Shown here: piece after piece, positions 43,792 to 52,137 of the stretch
Layout: each line of letters opens with the position of its first letter
How positions within the stretch are numbered: the stretch's first letter is position 1
Assembly: GCA_016744895.1 (NCBI GenBank)
Contig: JADGDK010000004.1
Span: 1 to 55,829 of the forward strand
Reading direction: 5' to 3'
DNA: 55,829 bases
Origin: Campylobacterales bacterium
Lineage (GTDB): Bacteria; Campylobacterota; Campylobacteria; Campylobacterales; QNZT01
Program-made: the position numbers and the translations under genes
Notes under the pieces: generated by a model
Databases searched by the model: none
The model's input: the letters and a program-made list of their open reading frames with translations, nothing else
Told to the model about the DNA's origin: nothing

Positions 43792-44873
43792 TAGAAGAGA
43801 AACTCCAAAAAGCCAAAGCAAAATTGATGCTAGAGCATCCCTACTTTGGCTCCATCGCAAGTGCACTCGAATTTAAAACAAACGACGACATCGAATCATT
43901 TACCAGCGATGGTAATCTTTTTGAATACAACGATGAATATTTAGAAAATTTAACCGTTTCAGAGATGGAGTTTGCACTTGCCAACTCTGCAATGCATTAT
44001 GCACTCAGTCATAAAAACCGTATTAACCAAAGAGAAGATTGGCTTTGGCAATTGGCAACAGACTACTCTATCAACTCCATGCTTGTCAAAAATGATATGT
44101 TTCCACCTGAACGTATCAATCTTCAAGCACGTTTTGAAGATATGTATGCAGAAGAAATTTATGCAATTTTAGAGAGTGAAGTAGACGAAAAAGAGTACGC
44201 AGAACAAGAAGAACAATATCAAAAAAGTAAAAAAGAGCAAGTCTCAGCAAATGACAAAGAGTCCATTGATGAAGAGTTTTTAAACCAGATCAATCAAAAG
44301 ATCAAAGAACAAGGGGAATTACCAAAAGATTTTAAACGACACTTTCCTGAACTTTTTGCAAACACCATCGACTGGCGTTCAGAACTACATCGATATCTTA
44401 ATGTCCATGCGAAAGAGGATTATCAATTTTTCCCACCCAATAAAAAGTATATCCATCAAGGATTTGCCCTACCCTCGCTCAAAAGTGAACTTTTAAAAAT
44501 TGTCGTCGCTATAGATACTTCAGGCTCCATAGACACAGATCTTTTAGCAATTTTTTTCTCCCATTTCCAATCTATCATGGAGAGTTTTAAATCCTACGAA
44601 ATAGACCTCATCGAATGTGATGCAAAGATACAAGAACATCGTGTCTTTTATCCAGGAGATATGATAGAGTACAAAGCAGTTGGCGGTGGAGGAACAGACT
44701 TTCGTCCACTTTTTGAGTATGTCGATATCGAAATCCCCGATGCTAAAATCGTCATCTATTTTACAGATGGATTTGGTACATTCCCAGAATTTCGACCTTC
44801 ACATGATACACTTTGGGTTATGCCACAAAAGATAGATGTACCTTTTGGTGAAGTTTTAGAAATCATAAGTTAA
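43788..44873 (+). CDS. VWA-domain protein, DUF2201-like with degenerate zinc motif
   Basis: The 361-residue protein has an N-terminal region like the putative metallopeptidase domain of DUF2201 proteins (about 1-130), an acidic linker (about 130-165), and a C-terminal VWA-like domain with the metal-site triad in AIDTSGSID, GGTDFRPL and YFTDGFG. In the N-terminal part the usual HExxH is replaced: the aligned stretch is ANSAMHYALSH, with Asn66 and Ser67 where His-Glu should be. A peptidase role is thus doubtful. It is the partner of the MoxR ATPase just upstream. Confidence 0.8.
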   Translation: MIEEKLQKAKAKLMLEHPYFGSIASALEFKTNDDIESFTSDGNLFEYNDEYLENLTVSEMEFALANSAMHYALSHKNRINQREDWLWQLATDYSINSMLVKNDMFPPERINLQARFEDMYAEEIYAILESEVDEKEYAEQEEQYQKSKKEQVSANDKESIDEEFLNQINQKIKEQGELPKDFKRHFPELFANTIDWRSELHRYLNVHAKEDYQFFPPNKKYIHQGFALPSLKSELLKIVVAIDTSGSIDTDLLAIFFSHFQSIMESFKSYEIDLIECDAKIQEHRVFYPGDMIEYKAVGGGGTDFRPLFEYVDIEIPDAKIVIYFTDGFGTFPEFRPSHDTLWVMPQKIDVPFGEVLEIIS

Positions 44874-44880
44874 CTCATCT

Positions 44881-44886
44881 TATAAT
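44881..44886 (+). promoter_or_regulatory. -10 box of alpha-carbonic anhydrase 1
   Basis: A perfect TATAAT lies 27 bases before the ATG at 44913 and just past the VWA stop. AAGGA follows before the start. No clear -35 box. Confidence 0.45.
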
Positions 44887-44912
44887 CATATACTAAATTA
44901 TAAGGAATATTT

Positions 44913-45647
44913 ATGAAGAAAACTTTATCAATCGCACTTTTTACCACCGTTTCACTTTTCGCTGGCGCACACTCATCTGCTCATTGGGCTTATGGTGGAA
45001 CTGAAGGTCCAGAATTTTGGGGAGAACTTTCTGAAAAATATGCAATGTGTAAACAGGGTAAAAACCAATCACCTATAAATCTTACCAGTCTTACTGAGGC
45101 AGATATGAAACCTCTAGATCTTAAATATAGAGGACTTTCACAAGATTTTATCAATAATGGACATACAGTACAAGTCAATTTTGGTGAAGGAAGTACACTT
45201 AGTATTGATGATAAAAGTTTTGACCTTAAACAGTTTCATTTTCATACACCAAGTGAAAATCATATTGATGGCAACAGCTATCCTATGGAAGCACATCTTG
45301 TACATGCAAGTAAAGAGGGTGAACTTGCAGTAATTGCAGTAATGTTTAAAGAGGGGAAAAGTAATCCATACTTTCAAAAACTTATCTCAGAGCTTCCTAA
45401 AAAAGCAAAAGATAAAAATGACTTAAAAAATGCGAAGCTTAATGCATATGATATGCTTCCAAAAGACAAAGACTATTATCGTTTTAACGGTTCACTTACA
45501 ACACCACCATGTAGTGAAGGTGTACGATGGATTGTCTTAAAAACTCCTGTTGAACTATCAAAAGATGAGCTAACAGCATTTAGTGCAGTTATGGGAGAAA
45601 ATAATCGTCCAATCCAACCTGTAAATGCAAGAAAAATTTTAAAATAA
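44913..45647 (+). CDS. periplasmic alpha-carbonic anhydrase
   Basis: The 244-residue protein has a signal peptide (about 1-19) and a full alpha-type carbonic anhydrase: zinc ligands H109, H111 and H128 (QFHFHTPSE, MEAHLVH), the proton-relay region NGHTVQV, and LTTPPCSEGV with the active-site Thr. Cys46 and the Cys of PPCSEG can form the usual disulfide. It converts CO2 and bicarbonate in the periplasm, relevant to CO2 fixation or acid balance. A lipidated paralog follows. Confidence 0.95.
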   Translation: MKKTLSIALFTTVSLFAGAHSSAHWAYGGTEGPEFWGELSEKYAMCKQGKNQSPINLTSLTEADMKPLDLKYRGLSQDFINNGHTVQVNFGEGSTLSIDDKSFDLKQFHFHTPSENHIDGNSYPMEAHLVHASKEGELAVIAVMFKEGKSNPYFQKLISELPKKAKDKNDLKNAKLNAYDMLPKDKDYYRFNGSLTTPPCSEGVRWIVLKTPVELSKDELTAFSAVMGENNRPIQPVNARKILK

Positions 45648-45653
45648 GACCAA

Positions 45654-45686
45654 GTTGCATATTACTGATATACTGTAATATGCAAC
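45654..45686. terminator. hairpin between the carbonic anhydrase genes
   Basis: GTTGCATATTAC (12 bp) pairs exactly with its complement around 9 bases, 6 bases after the stop. It suggests the two carbonic anhydrase genes are separate transcripts. Confidence 0.6.
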
Positions 45687-45777
45687 AAAATGTTAAGTAA
45701 CATTGAATAAACAGCCCTCCTAAAAACCTTAAGTTAAATAATTATAACATTTCATATAACTTTTTTAAGGAATTTCT

Positions 45778-46554
45778 ATGAAAAAAATCATTTCAGTATC
45801 GTTAGCAATTGCATTTTTACTTACTGGTTGTACTTCACATCAAAAGAGTGTCCAAAAGCATGTCAAAGCAAAAGTACATGAGGCACACTGGGGTTATATT
45901 GGAGAGTACGGTCCTCAAAATTGGGGTGATATGAAAGAGTCATACAAGATGTGTAAATTGGGTAAAAACCAATCTCCTGTAAATTTGACAGGTTTTAAAG
46001 ACCCATTCATGTACCCTTTAAAAATAAAATATGTAACAGGTTCAACTAGTTTTATCAATAATGGACATACAGTACAAGTCAATTTTAAAGAGGGAAGTGA
46101 ACTTTACATAGATAAAAAAATCTATAAATTAAAACAATTTCATTTCCACACGCCAAGTGAAAATAAACTCTATGATAAAAGTTTTCCAATGGAAGCACAT
46201 TTAGTACATGCTACTGATAATGGTGAATTAGCAGTTGTTGCAGTCATGTTTAGCGGCGGATTTAATGATAATCCATTTTTAGCAAAATTTATCTCAAAAA
46301 TGCCAATGACTAAGGGTGCTAAAAGTGATTTAACAAAAGAGAACCTCAATGCCTATGATATGATGCCGGAGGATAAAAACTACTATCGATTTAATGGTTC
46401 ACTCACAACTCCACCATGTAGTGAGGGTGTACTTTGGCTAGTTTTGAAAAATCCAGTACCTATCTCAGAGAACCAACTCAACGCATTTAGAAAAGTACTA
46501 GGAAACAATAACAGACCAGTTCAGCCAAAAAATGCAAGGGCATTTTTAAAGTAG
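45778..46554 (+). CDS. alpha-carbonic anhydrase, predicted lipoprotein
   Basis: The 258-residue protein is a paralog of the one before it, with zinc ligands H122, H124 and H141 and the same LTTPPCSEGV motif. Its signal differs: the lipobox LLTGC puts a lipidated Cys at 18, followed by a Lys/His-rich spacer of about 18 residues before the catalytic domain. It should therefore be tied to a membrane. TAAGGAA precedes the ATG. Together the two give one free and one anchored enzyme. Confidence 0.92.
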   Translation: MKKIISVSLAIAFLLTGCTSHQKSVQKHVKAKVHEAHWGYIGEYGPQNWGDMKESYKMCKLGKNQSPVNLTGFKDPFMYPLKIKYVTGSTSFINNGHTVQVNFKEGSELYIDKKIYKLKQFHFHTPSENKLYDKSFPMEAHLVHATDNGELAVVAVMFSGGFNDNPFLAKFISKMPMTKGAKSDLTKENLNAYDMMPEDKNYYRFNGSLTTPPCSEGVLWLVLKNPVPISENQLNAFRKVLGNNNRPVQPKNARAFLK

Positions 46555-46609
46555 GGTTAACTATTGTATGCTACACTAGCGCTTTAAAAATTTGAAATAA
46601 GGAATCTTT

Positions 46610-46789
46610 ATGGATTTTAATAAAATTAGAGCATTTTGTAGCCCTTTTAGAATTGTGTTAGGTTTAGCACTTATTGGTTACGGTTTTTACTCGGGTAATA
46701 ACTGGTTTTTCTTAGGTGTTATTCCTTTGATCGCTGGACTTACAAAGTTTTGTCCACTTTGCATCGTCTCTAAAAAATGCGACGCATAA
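46610..46789 (+). CDS. DUF2892 (YgaP-type) small membrane protein
   Basis: The 59-residue protein has two membrane spans (about 14-28 and 31-46) and a C-terminal tail with FCPLCIVSKKC; a fourth Cys lies at position 10. It matches the DUF2892 pattern, the membrane part of YgaP-type rhodaneses, but the Cys-rich tail is more marked than in the family as I know it. AAGGAA precedes the ATG. Role unknown; persulfide or metal handling is possible. Confidence 0.75.
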   Translation: MDFNKIRAFCSPFRIVLGLALIGYGFYSGNNWFFLGVIPLIAGLTKFCPLCIVSKKCDA

Positions 46790-46798
46790 TGAATCTTT

Positions 46799-46826
46799 TA
46801 TAGCACTACTTTAAAGTAGTGCTATA
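46799..46826. terminator. 28-bp perfect palindrome, bidirectional terminator
   Basis: TATAGCACTACTTT is followed directly by its complement. The site lies between convergent genes and covers the rdgB stop codon. On the minus strand it is preceded by A-rich and followed by T-rich bases (TAAAAG read outward), so it may terminate both genes. Confidence 0.65.
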
Positions 46827-47415
46827 AACCCTCTAAAACCAACTTTGCCAATTTCAAAGCTTTAGTTCTGTGTGAAAATGCTTGTTTCACCTCTTTATCC
46901 AAATCCCCTAAAGTCTCTTCATATCCTTCGGGAATAAACATCGGATCATAACCAAAACCACCCTCACCTCTTGCCTGCGCAAGTACATCACCGTGCATCC
47001 ATCCATGCACCGTAAATGAACCTTTTTCACTAACTATTGCCATCGCAGCAGTATAATAAGCTGGGGTTCTTTTGATACCTTTTTCTTTAAGTGTGTCAAT
47101 CAACTTATAAAGATTGTCTTTGTCACTTGCACCCTCACCTGCATATCGCGCACTATAAATTCCAGGGGTATTTCCAAGAGCTGGCACAGAGATACCACTA
47201 TCATCTGCTAAAACAACAAAATTTTCTTCTCTATCTTTTAATTTATCATAAATCGTTTGGGCTTTTATAAGTGCATTTTCTTGATACGTCAATCCATCTT
47301 CAACAATTTCAAAAGGTTCGATAATATCAGAGTACGCAAGCACTTCACTCTCCATGCAATACTCTTTAATTTCCTTAATTTTACCCTTATTGCCACTTGC
47401 TAAAATTATCTTCAT
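46822..47415 (-). CDS. rdgB: non-canonical purine NTP pyrophosphatase (RdgB/HAM1)
   Basis: The 197-residue protein starts [18 protein letters not shown] and has [21 protein letters not shown] and [16 protein letters not shown], all diagnostic of the ITP/XTP-cleaving HAM1 family that keeps deaminated purines out of DNA. I start it at ATG 47415 behind AAGGT; a longer frame to 47511 overlaps the divergent transporter gene. The length is normal. Confidence 0.95.
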   Translation of the reverse strand: MKIILASGNKGKIKEIKEYCMESEVLAYSDIIEPFEIVEDGLTYQENALIKAQTIYDKLKDREENFVVLADDSGISVPALGNTPGIYSARYAGEGASDKDNLYKLIDTLKEKGIKRTPAYYTAAMAIVSEKGSFTVHGWMHGDVLAQARGEGGFGYDPMFIPEGYEETLGDLDKEVKQAFSHRTKALKLAKLVLEGL

Positions 47416-47489
47416 ACCCAACCTTAATGCATTTAGGACTATAATTGTCCCTTTATTAAATACTATTATAACATATAAGGGGTTTTGGG

Positions 47490-48827
47490 ATGATAAAAAC
47501 TGTTCTTCCATTGAGTCTTATCGTAGCACTACGATTTTTAGGACTTTTCATCGTACTTCCGGTACTTTCAGCTTATGCACTTTCACTAGATGGATCTAAT
47601 GCATTTTTAGTAGGAATTGTTGTGGGTGGTTATGCATTGACACAGACAATTTTTCAGGTACCTTTTGGTCTGATGAGTGATAAACTCGGCCGTAAGAAAA
47701 CACTCCTTTTTGGTTTGATTATTTTCATTATCGGATCAATCATTGCAGCGCTAAGTGACAATATCTATATGCTCATGTTTGGACGATTTTTACAAGGTGC
47801 TGGAGCTATCGGATCCGTAGTAACTGCTATGATAAGTGATCTTGTAAAAGAAGAGTCACGTGCACATGCTATGGCAATCATGGGTGGTACAATTGCGATG
47901 AGTTTTGCTGTGGCTATGGTTGTTGGCCCACTTGTTGGTGGTTATTATGGAGTTGATAAGCTATTTTGGATTACTGCATTTTTAGCGACTGCTGCTATCT
48001 TGATACTTTTTACAAGTGTTCCTACACCTCCAAAAATCATACATACTTACTCAGAAGAAGAGAGTAAAATGAAACATGTGTTTAAAGATGAGAGTCTTAA
48101 ACGTATGTATATCACGTTTTTATTTCACAGTTCTATCATGACAATGGCATTTTTAATCATTCCTATCATTATGACAGGTTCAACTGAAGATGGTGGTTTT
48201 GGATGGGATGTAAAAGAACTTTGGAAAGTTTATATTCCTGCAATGATATTAGGTCTTATCGCAATGGGACCAGCTGCAGTATTTGGTGAAAAGTATGATA
48301 AAGGAAAAGAGATCTTTATGATCTCAATTGCAAGTATCGCACTTGGATTTTTATTGATGGGATTTGCTACCAATGCCATACTATTTATCATAGGTGTCTG
48401 TCTCTTTTTTATCGGCTTTAACATGTTTGAACCTTTGCTTCAATCTTTTGTCTCTAAATTTGCAAAAGTACACCAAAAAGGTGCTGCGCTTGGTGTAGCA
48501 AACTCATTTGCCTATTTTGGAGCATTTGTAGGTGGTGTTTTAGGTGGTTGGTTACTTCATAGTTTTTCACGTGGTACTTTAGCACTTATGGTTCTTGGAC
48601 TTTGTCTTGTTTGGTTCTGGTGGATTTCCAAGCTTAGAAATCCAGGTCATAGAGGTAATGTTTACATGGAGTTTGACAGATACTCTAGAGAAAAAGTCCT
48701 AACTATGGGTGAAAACATGGAAGGAATTCTTGAACATTATTCAAATGAAACAGAAGGTATCATCGTCGTAAAATATGACAAAGATATCGCAAATGAAGAT
48801 GACATAAGAGCGTATTTAGTCAAATAA
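47490..48827 (+). CDS. YajR-type MFS transporter with C-terminal YAM-like domain
   Basis: The 445-residue protein has 12 membrane spans and the MFS loop motif [11 protein letters not shown] between spans 2 and 3. After the last span a soluble tail of about 60 residues (from [13 protein letters not shown] to the end) has a ferredoxin-like strand/helix pattern, as in the YAM domain of E. coli YajR. Substrate unknown. The next gene begins 4 bases after its stop. Confidence 0.82.
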   Translation: MIKTVLPLSLIVALRFLGLFIVLPVLSAYALSLDGSNAFLVGIVVGGYALTQTIFQVPFGLMSDKLGRKKTLLFGLIIFIIGSIIAALSDNIYMLMFGRFLQGAGAIGSVVTAMISDLVKEESRAHAMAIMGGTIAMSFAVAMVVGPLVGGYYGVDKLFWITAFLATAAILILFTSVPTPPKIIHTYSEEESKMKHVFKDESLKRMYITFLFHSSIMTMAFLIIPIIMTGSTEDGGFGWDVKELWKVYIPAMILGLIAMGPAAVFGEKYDKGKEIFMISIASIALGFLLMGFATNAILFIIGVCLFFIGFNMFEPLLQSFVSKFAKVHQKGAALGVANSFAYFGAFVGGVLGGWLLHSFSRGTLALMVLGLCLVWFWWISKLRNPGHRGNVYMEFDRYSREKVLTMGENMEGILEHYSNETEGIIVVKYDKDIANEDDIRAYLVK

Positions 48828-48830
48828 CTC

Positions 48831-49241
48831 TTGGTCTATTTCACGCTCTTTAGCATTTCACTTCTGGCAGCAACACTGCTGCCTGGAGGAAGTGAAGCAC
48901 TCTTACTTTATAATCTCTCTTTGGGATATGATCCTATTTTACTGATACTCTTTGCAACCATTGGAAATACACTCGGCTCTATCATTAACTACTTTTTAGG
49001 CTATAAAGGTATTAATTTTTTGATAGACAAAGGTTATGCAAAATCAAAACAACTTCAAAAGGCAACCCAAACATTTCAAAAATATGGCGCTTTTTCGTTA
49101 CTCCTGTCATGGATGCCAATCATAGGAGATCCTATTACATTTGTTGCCGGTATTTTAAAATATGATATTAAGAAATTTATAGCTGTCGTTTTTATTGCAA
49201 AAGGGGTGCGATATAGTGTCGTAAGTTTACTAATCACTTAG
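48831..49241 (+). CDS. YqaA-type DedA-family membrane protein
   Basis: The 136-residue protein has about four hydrophobic spans and the DedA/VTT-like segments LLPGGSEALLL, TIGNTLGSIINYFLG and WMPIIGDPITFVAGIL. It matches the short YqaA group. These proteins may move lipids between leaflets. It starts at TTG 48831, right after the transporter gene, so both are probably translated together. The convergent kinase gene overlaps its end by 4 bases. Confidence 0.82.
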   Translation: MVYFTLFSISLLAATLLPGGSEALLLYNLSLGYDPILLILFATIGNTLGSIINYFLGYKGINFLIDKGYAKSKQLQKATQTFQKYGAFSLLLSWMPIIGDPITFVAGILKYDIKKFIAVVFIAKGVRYSVVSLLIT

Positions 49242-50302
49242 TTTTCAAAATATAACTTTATGATAAAAATATCTCCATCTACCTCAACTGTTTTTTTGAT
49301 TTTTAACTCTTCACATAACTTTTGCACGATATGAAGCCCTATGCCCAATCCTCTCTCACCCTCTTTATAAAAACGCTCAAAGATCTTTTTAGGCTCTTTG
49401 ACTCCATAGCTACTATTTGAAATCGTTACTTGCTGATTTTCTACCTTGATAGAGATGAAGCCTGCACTGGTATTGTATCTACATGCATTGCTGAGGAGAT
49501 TGTAGACAATTCTACTTAGAGAATTTTTATCACTTAAAACTGTAAAATCTTTGATCTCTACTTCCCATGAAAGATAATCATATGAAGCTTTAAAAAAATC
49601 AACCTGCTCTTGTATGATAGTTTTTATAGAAAGAGATTGGCTTTGCAGGTTGCTCTCTTGTAGATAATCATCAAGGTTTTTATGTAGCATAGAGATCGTT
49701 TTGGCACTATGTTTAATACTTTGAACCTCTTCATTTTTACCATCCATCATTTTAAGGTTGATAAGAATTGACGTAATAGGTGTATTAAGATCATGAATAA
49801 TATCTTTAATAAACTCTTCCAAAAGTTTCAAAGCATCACGCATTGGTGTCAATGCATAAAAAGAGAAAAATAGAGAGATCAAAATCGCAGCCAAAGAGAA
49901 AAAGAGAAACTGCATCACAATGTTTTCACGTATCTTAGAGAGCATCAATTCAAATGCACTTCTTGGATAAAAAACTTGTAAAAGATCCTCTAAATTTTCA
50001 CCCATAGGTACCAAAATAAAAAGAAGCATTTCATCCATATACAGTTCATACAATTTACTCGTTTTCTGTTTTGGAAGGATATCAATCTCAAAACGATCAT
50101 CATCAAAAAAGAAACTATAATTTTTCATCTCCAAAAAAAGTTGTTCTTTAAGATGTTTCTCTTCTAGTTTGTAGTAATTGAAAAAAATAAAAGCTAAAAA
50201 AAGTTCCATAACAACAAAAAATAGTAAAAAGCTCTTGATAAGAGATTCATTTTGAGAAAGTTTAAATTTTATAACCAACTCCTCTGACACTTTTGATTTC
50301 AA
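49238..50302 (-). CDS. sensor histidine kinase with altered G1 box
   Basis: The 354-residue protein has two membrane spans (about 22-42 and 128-149), a periplasmic part of about 85 residues, an H-box DIIHDLNTPITS, an N-box NLLSNACRYN and a G2 box GLGIGLHIV. The G1 box that is normally DxGxG reads SNSSYG. This could lower ATP turnover. The start is uncertain: the frame opens at TTG 50302, overlapping the regulator gene by 41 bases. The pair ends an operon of envelope genes. Confidence 0.85.
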   Translation of the reverse strand: MKSKVSEELVIKFKLSQNESLIKSFLLFFVVMELFLAFIFFNYYKLEEKHLKEQLFLEMKNYSFFFDDDRFEIDILPKQKTSKLYELYMDEMLLFILVPMGENLEDLLQVFYPRSAFELMLSKIRENIVMQFLFFSLAAILISLFFSFYALTPMRDALKLLEEFIKDIIHDLNTPITSILINLKMMDGKNEEVQSIKHSAKTISMLHKNLDDYLQESNLQSQSLSIKTIIQEQVDFFKASYDYLSWEVEIKDFTVLSDKNSLSRIVYNLLSNACRYNTSAGFISIKVENQQVTISNSSYGVKEPKKIFERFYKEGERGLGIGLHIVQKLCEELKIKKTVEVDGDIFIIKLYFEN

Positions 50303-50888
50303 CTTTTAGATTTTTTTTAAGCTTTGCAATATTAACACGTAGAGCAAGATCCGTCGGTTTTTCTAAAAGTAGTAAAAGTTCATCCTTTACTACAGGATTA
50401 GGATGATTTTGCATCAACGAAATCAGCAAACTCTTTTGTACTTCACCAAGTTTTAATAATTCACCATTTTGATACACTTCTCTCACAGCGACATCTACTT
50501 CCAAATCTCCTAAAACAAGTCGCTCTTTAAGTTGTGCTGTCTTGGCTTTGATACGCACCAATAACTCTTCAGGATCAAAAGGCTTTTTAACATAATCATC
50601 TGCTCCTGCAATAAACCCTTTTGTCACCGACTTTACATCTTGAAGCGCACTGATGATAATTGTTGGTGTAAAATCTTCTGCTTCACGTAAAGCTGTCAAA
50701 AGATCTATACCATTGAGCAGTGGTACGTTGATGTCAAAAAGATAGATATCATAACGACTCACATAGCTTAAATCTATCGCCTCTTCTCCATTTTTTGCCC
50801 AATCAATCTCCATATTCTCTTGAGAAAGGTATTTGATCAATGTTTTTGATAATACAGGGTCATCTTCTAATAATAGTATTTTAATCAA
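50262..50888 (-). CDS. OmpR-family response regulator
   Basis: The 208-residue protein has a receiver with D9/D10, acceptor D52 (LFDINVPLLNG) and the KKPFDP lysine, then a short winged-helix domain ending VRGVGYKI. I start it at TTG 50888, 6 bases behind GGAG, rather than at TTG 50900, which has no ribosome site. It overlaps the kinase gene, and the barrel-protein gene is directly upstream, suggesting it controls that group. Confidence 0.88.
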   Translation of the reverse strand: MIKILLLEDDPVLSKTLIKYLSQENMEIDWAKNGEEAIDLSYVSRYDIYLFDINVPLLNGIDLLTALREAEDFTPTIIISALQDVKSVTKGFIAGADDYVKKPFDPEELLVRIKAKTAQLKERLVLGDLEVDVAVREVYQNGELLKLGEVQKSLLISLMQNHPNPVVKDELLLLLEKPTDLALRVNIAKLKKNLKVEIKSVRGVGYKI

Positions 50889-51663
50889 AATGAACTCCAA
50901 ATTTTAGTGAAAATGTATGATCAAATGACAAATCATCTAATCCATAGGCATAATTAAATGTCGTAAAATAACGCTTGGAAAATGAGTAGCTATGAAACCA
51001 TGAAAGTGCTGTGTAGTTATCATTCCCAGAATATGCAGATTGACTATAATCATAAGATAATGCACTATAATATTTACTATTAAATGCATACCCTCCTCCT
51101 ATAGAAAATGTAAAAAAATTCTCATAATCCACTTCTCTACTATCACCACTTACTGTATACCCACCGTAAACAAAGATATCTCTTTTCTCATCGATAAAAT
51201 AATCTAAACTGAGGGAAGCATAATAATCATTTTCACCTGTACCGATATCATCACTCACTGAAAGCTTACTTCCTAAAGTAACAAATGTATGAAAATTCTC
51301 ATTTTTAATACGATATCCACCACTAAGATATAGATCTCCAATACCAGTATAAGAATCTTGATAACTCTCATAATAGCTATAGTTTGAAAGCGTAAAAGTA
51401 AAATCATCAAAACTATATGAAGTAAAAAGATTTAAAGAGGAAGTTTTATCAGATAAAGTATCAAAACTGATATCTGTACCAATCTTAAAAATCAACTCTC
51501 CAGTTTTTTTCTCATCCAAGGCACATCCATCTTCACCCACTAACTGATCAAATGGAGTATCAGGACATCGATCTTGTGCATCTTCAACACCATCAATATC
51601 ATAATCTTGAAATGCAAAAACAGTCCCTGAAAGTAATATTAAAATAACAGCTATTTTCTTCAT
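50881..51663 (-). CDS. outer-membrane beta-barrel protein with calcium-type repeat
   Basis: The 260-residue protein has a signal peptide (about 1-18), then a short Asp-rich thrombospondin-3-like motif (DYDIDGVEDAQDRCPDTP) with two Cys, and then alternating aromatic/polar strands (many Ser, Tyr, Phe) that suit a barrel of about 10-12 strands, ending FSLKFGVHFD. It lies 12 bases after the basic-protein gene and overlaps the regulator. It could be a porin or a sensor for the two-component system. Confidence 0.75.
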   Translation of the reverse strand: MKKIAVILILLSGTVFAFQDYDIDGVEDAQDRCPDTPFDQLVGEDGCALDEKKTGELIFKIGTDISFDTLSDKTSSLNLFTSYSFDDFTFTLSNYSYYESYQDSYTGIGDLYLSGGYRIKNENFHTFVTLGSKLSVSDDIGTGENDYYASLSLDYFIDEKRDIFVYGGYTVSGDSREVDYENFFTFSIGGGYAFNSKYYSALSYDYSQSAYSGNDNYTALSWFHSYSFSKRYFTTFNYAYGLDDLSFDHTFSLKFGVHFD

Positions 51664-51675
51664 CAGGTACTCACT

Positions 51676-52050
51676 TTACCTTTTATGTGGTAAACGATCT
51701 TTATACGGTTTCTGAACAGTTGGGAGCTTTGGATTTTTGTAGGGTTGATTTGTCTGATGATCAAAATTTGGAGTCATTTTTTGCTCTGGTTTTGGTGCTT
51801 TTTTATTTGGAGCTTGTGAAAGTTGCTTAGAAGACTTACTACGAAATGATTTACGAAGCTCTGCCATAGCAGCTACTCTTGAAGAGTGGTTTGCACTACG
51901 AAGTTTCAGTTTCAGACTGTTCATAAGTACTCTTTTTTCAGATGGTTGTGCACTTTTTATCTGTGTTATAAGATCACTTACCTCATCAGAAATAAGATAA
52001 ATAGGAAGCAAAACAGATATACCGATAATAAATGCAATTTTTTGTATCAA
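51676..52050 (-). CDS. small basic membrane-anchored helical protein, unknown
   Basis: The 124-residue protein has an N-terminal hydrophobic span (about 4-22), a charged helix (LITQIKSAQPSEKRVLM, then a Lys/Arg/Ser stretch), and a Pro/Lys/Asn-rich tail. I start it at TTG 52050, behind AAGGAT, rather than at TTG 52074 next to the -10 box. The helical part resembles the DUF1104 protein at 53420 in general character. It may be a Spy/CpxP-like envelope helper; this is a guess from composition. Confidence 0.55.
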   Translation of the reverse strand: MIQKIAFIIGISVLLPIYLISDEVSDLITQIKSAQPSEKRVLMNSLKLKLRSANHSSRVAAMAELRKSFRSKSSKQLSQAPNKKAPKPEQKMTPNFDHQTNQPYKNPKLPTVQKPYKDRLPHKR

Positions 52051-52077
52051 ACACCAATCCTTAATTTTAATCAATAA

Positions 52078-52086
52078 ATTATACCA
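52078..52086 (-). promoter_or_regulatory. extended -10 promoter of the envelope operon
   Basis: On the minus strand, TGG-TATAAT has its -10 hexamer at 52083-52078. The RNA would start near 52071, 21 bases before TTG 52050. It would drive the basic protein, the barrel protein, the regulator and the kinase. Confidence 0.55.
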
Positions 52087-52137
52087 TAACCATAAAGCAG
52101 TGATACAACGATCACTACTTTATAACATATAGCTATC

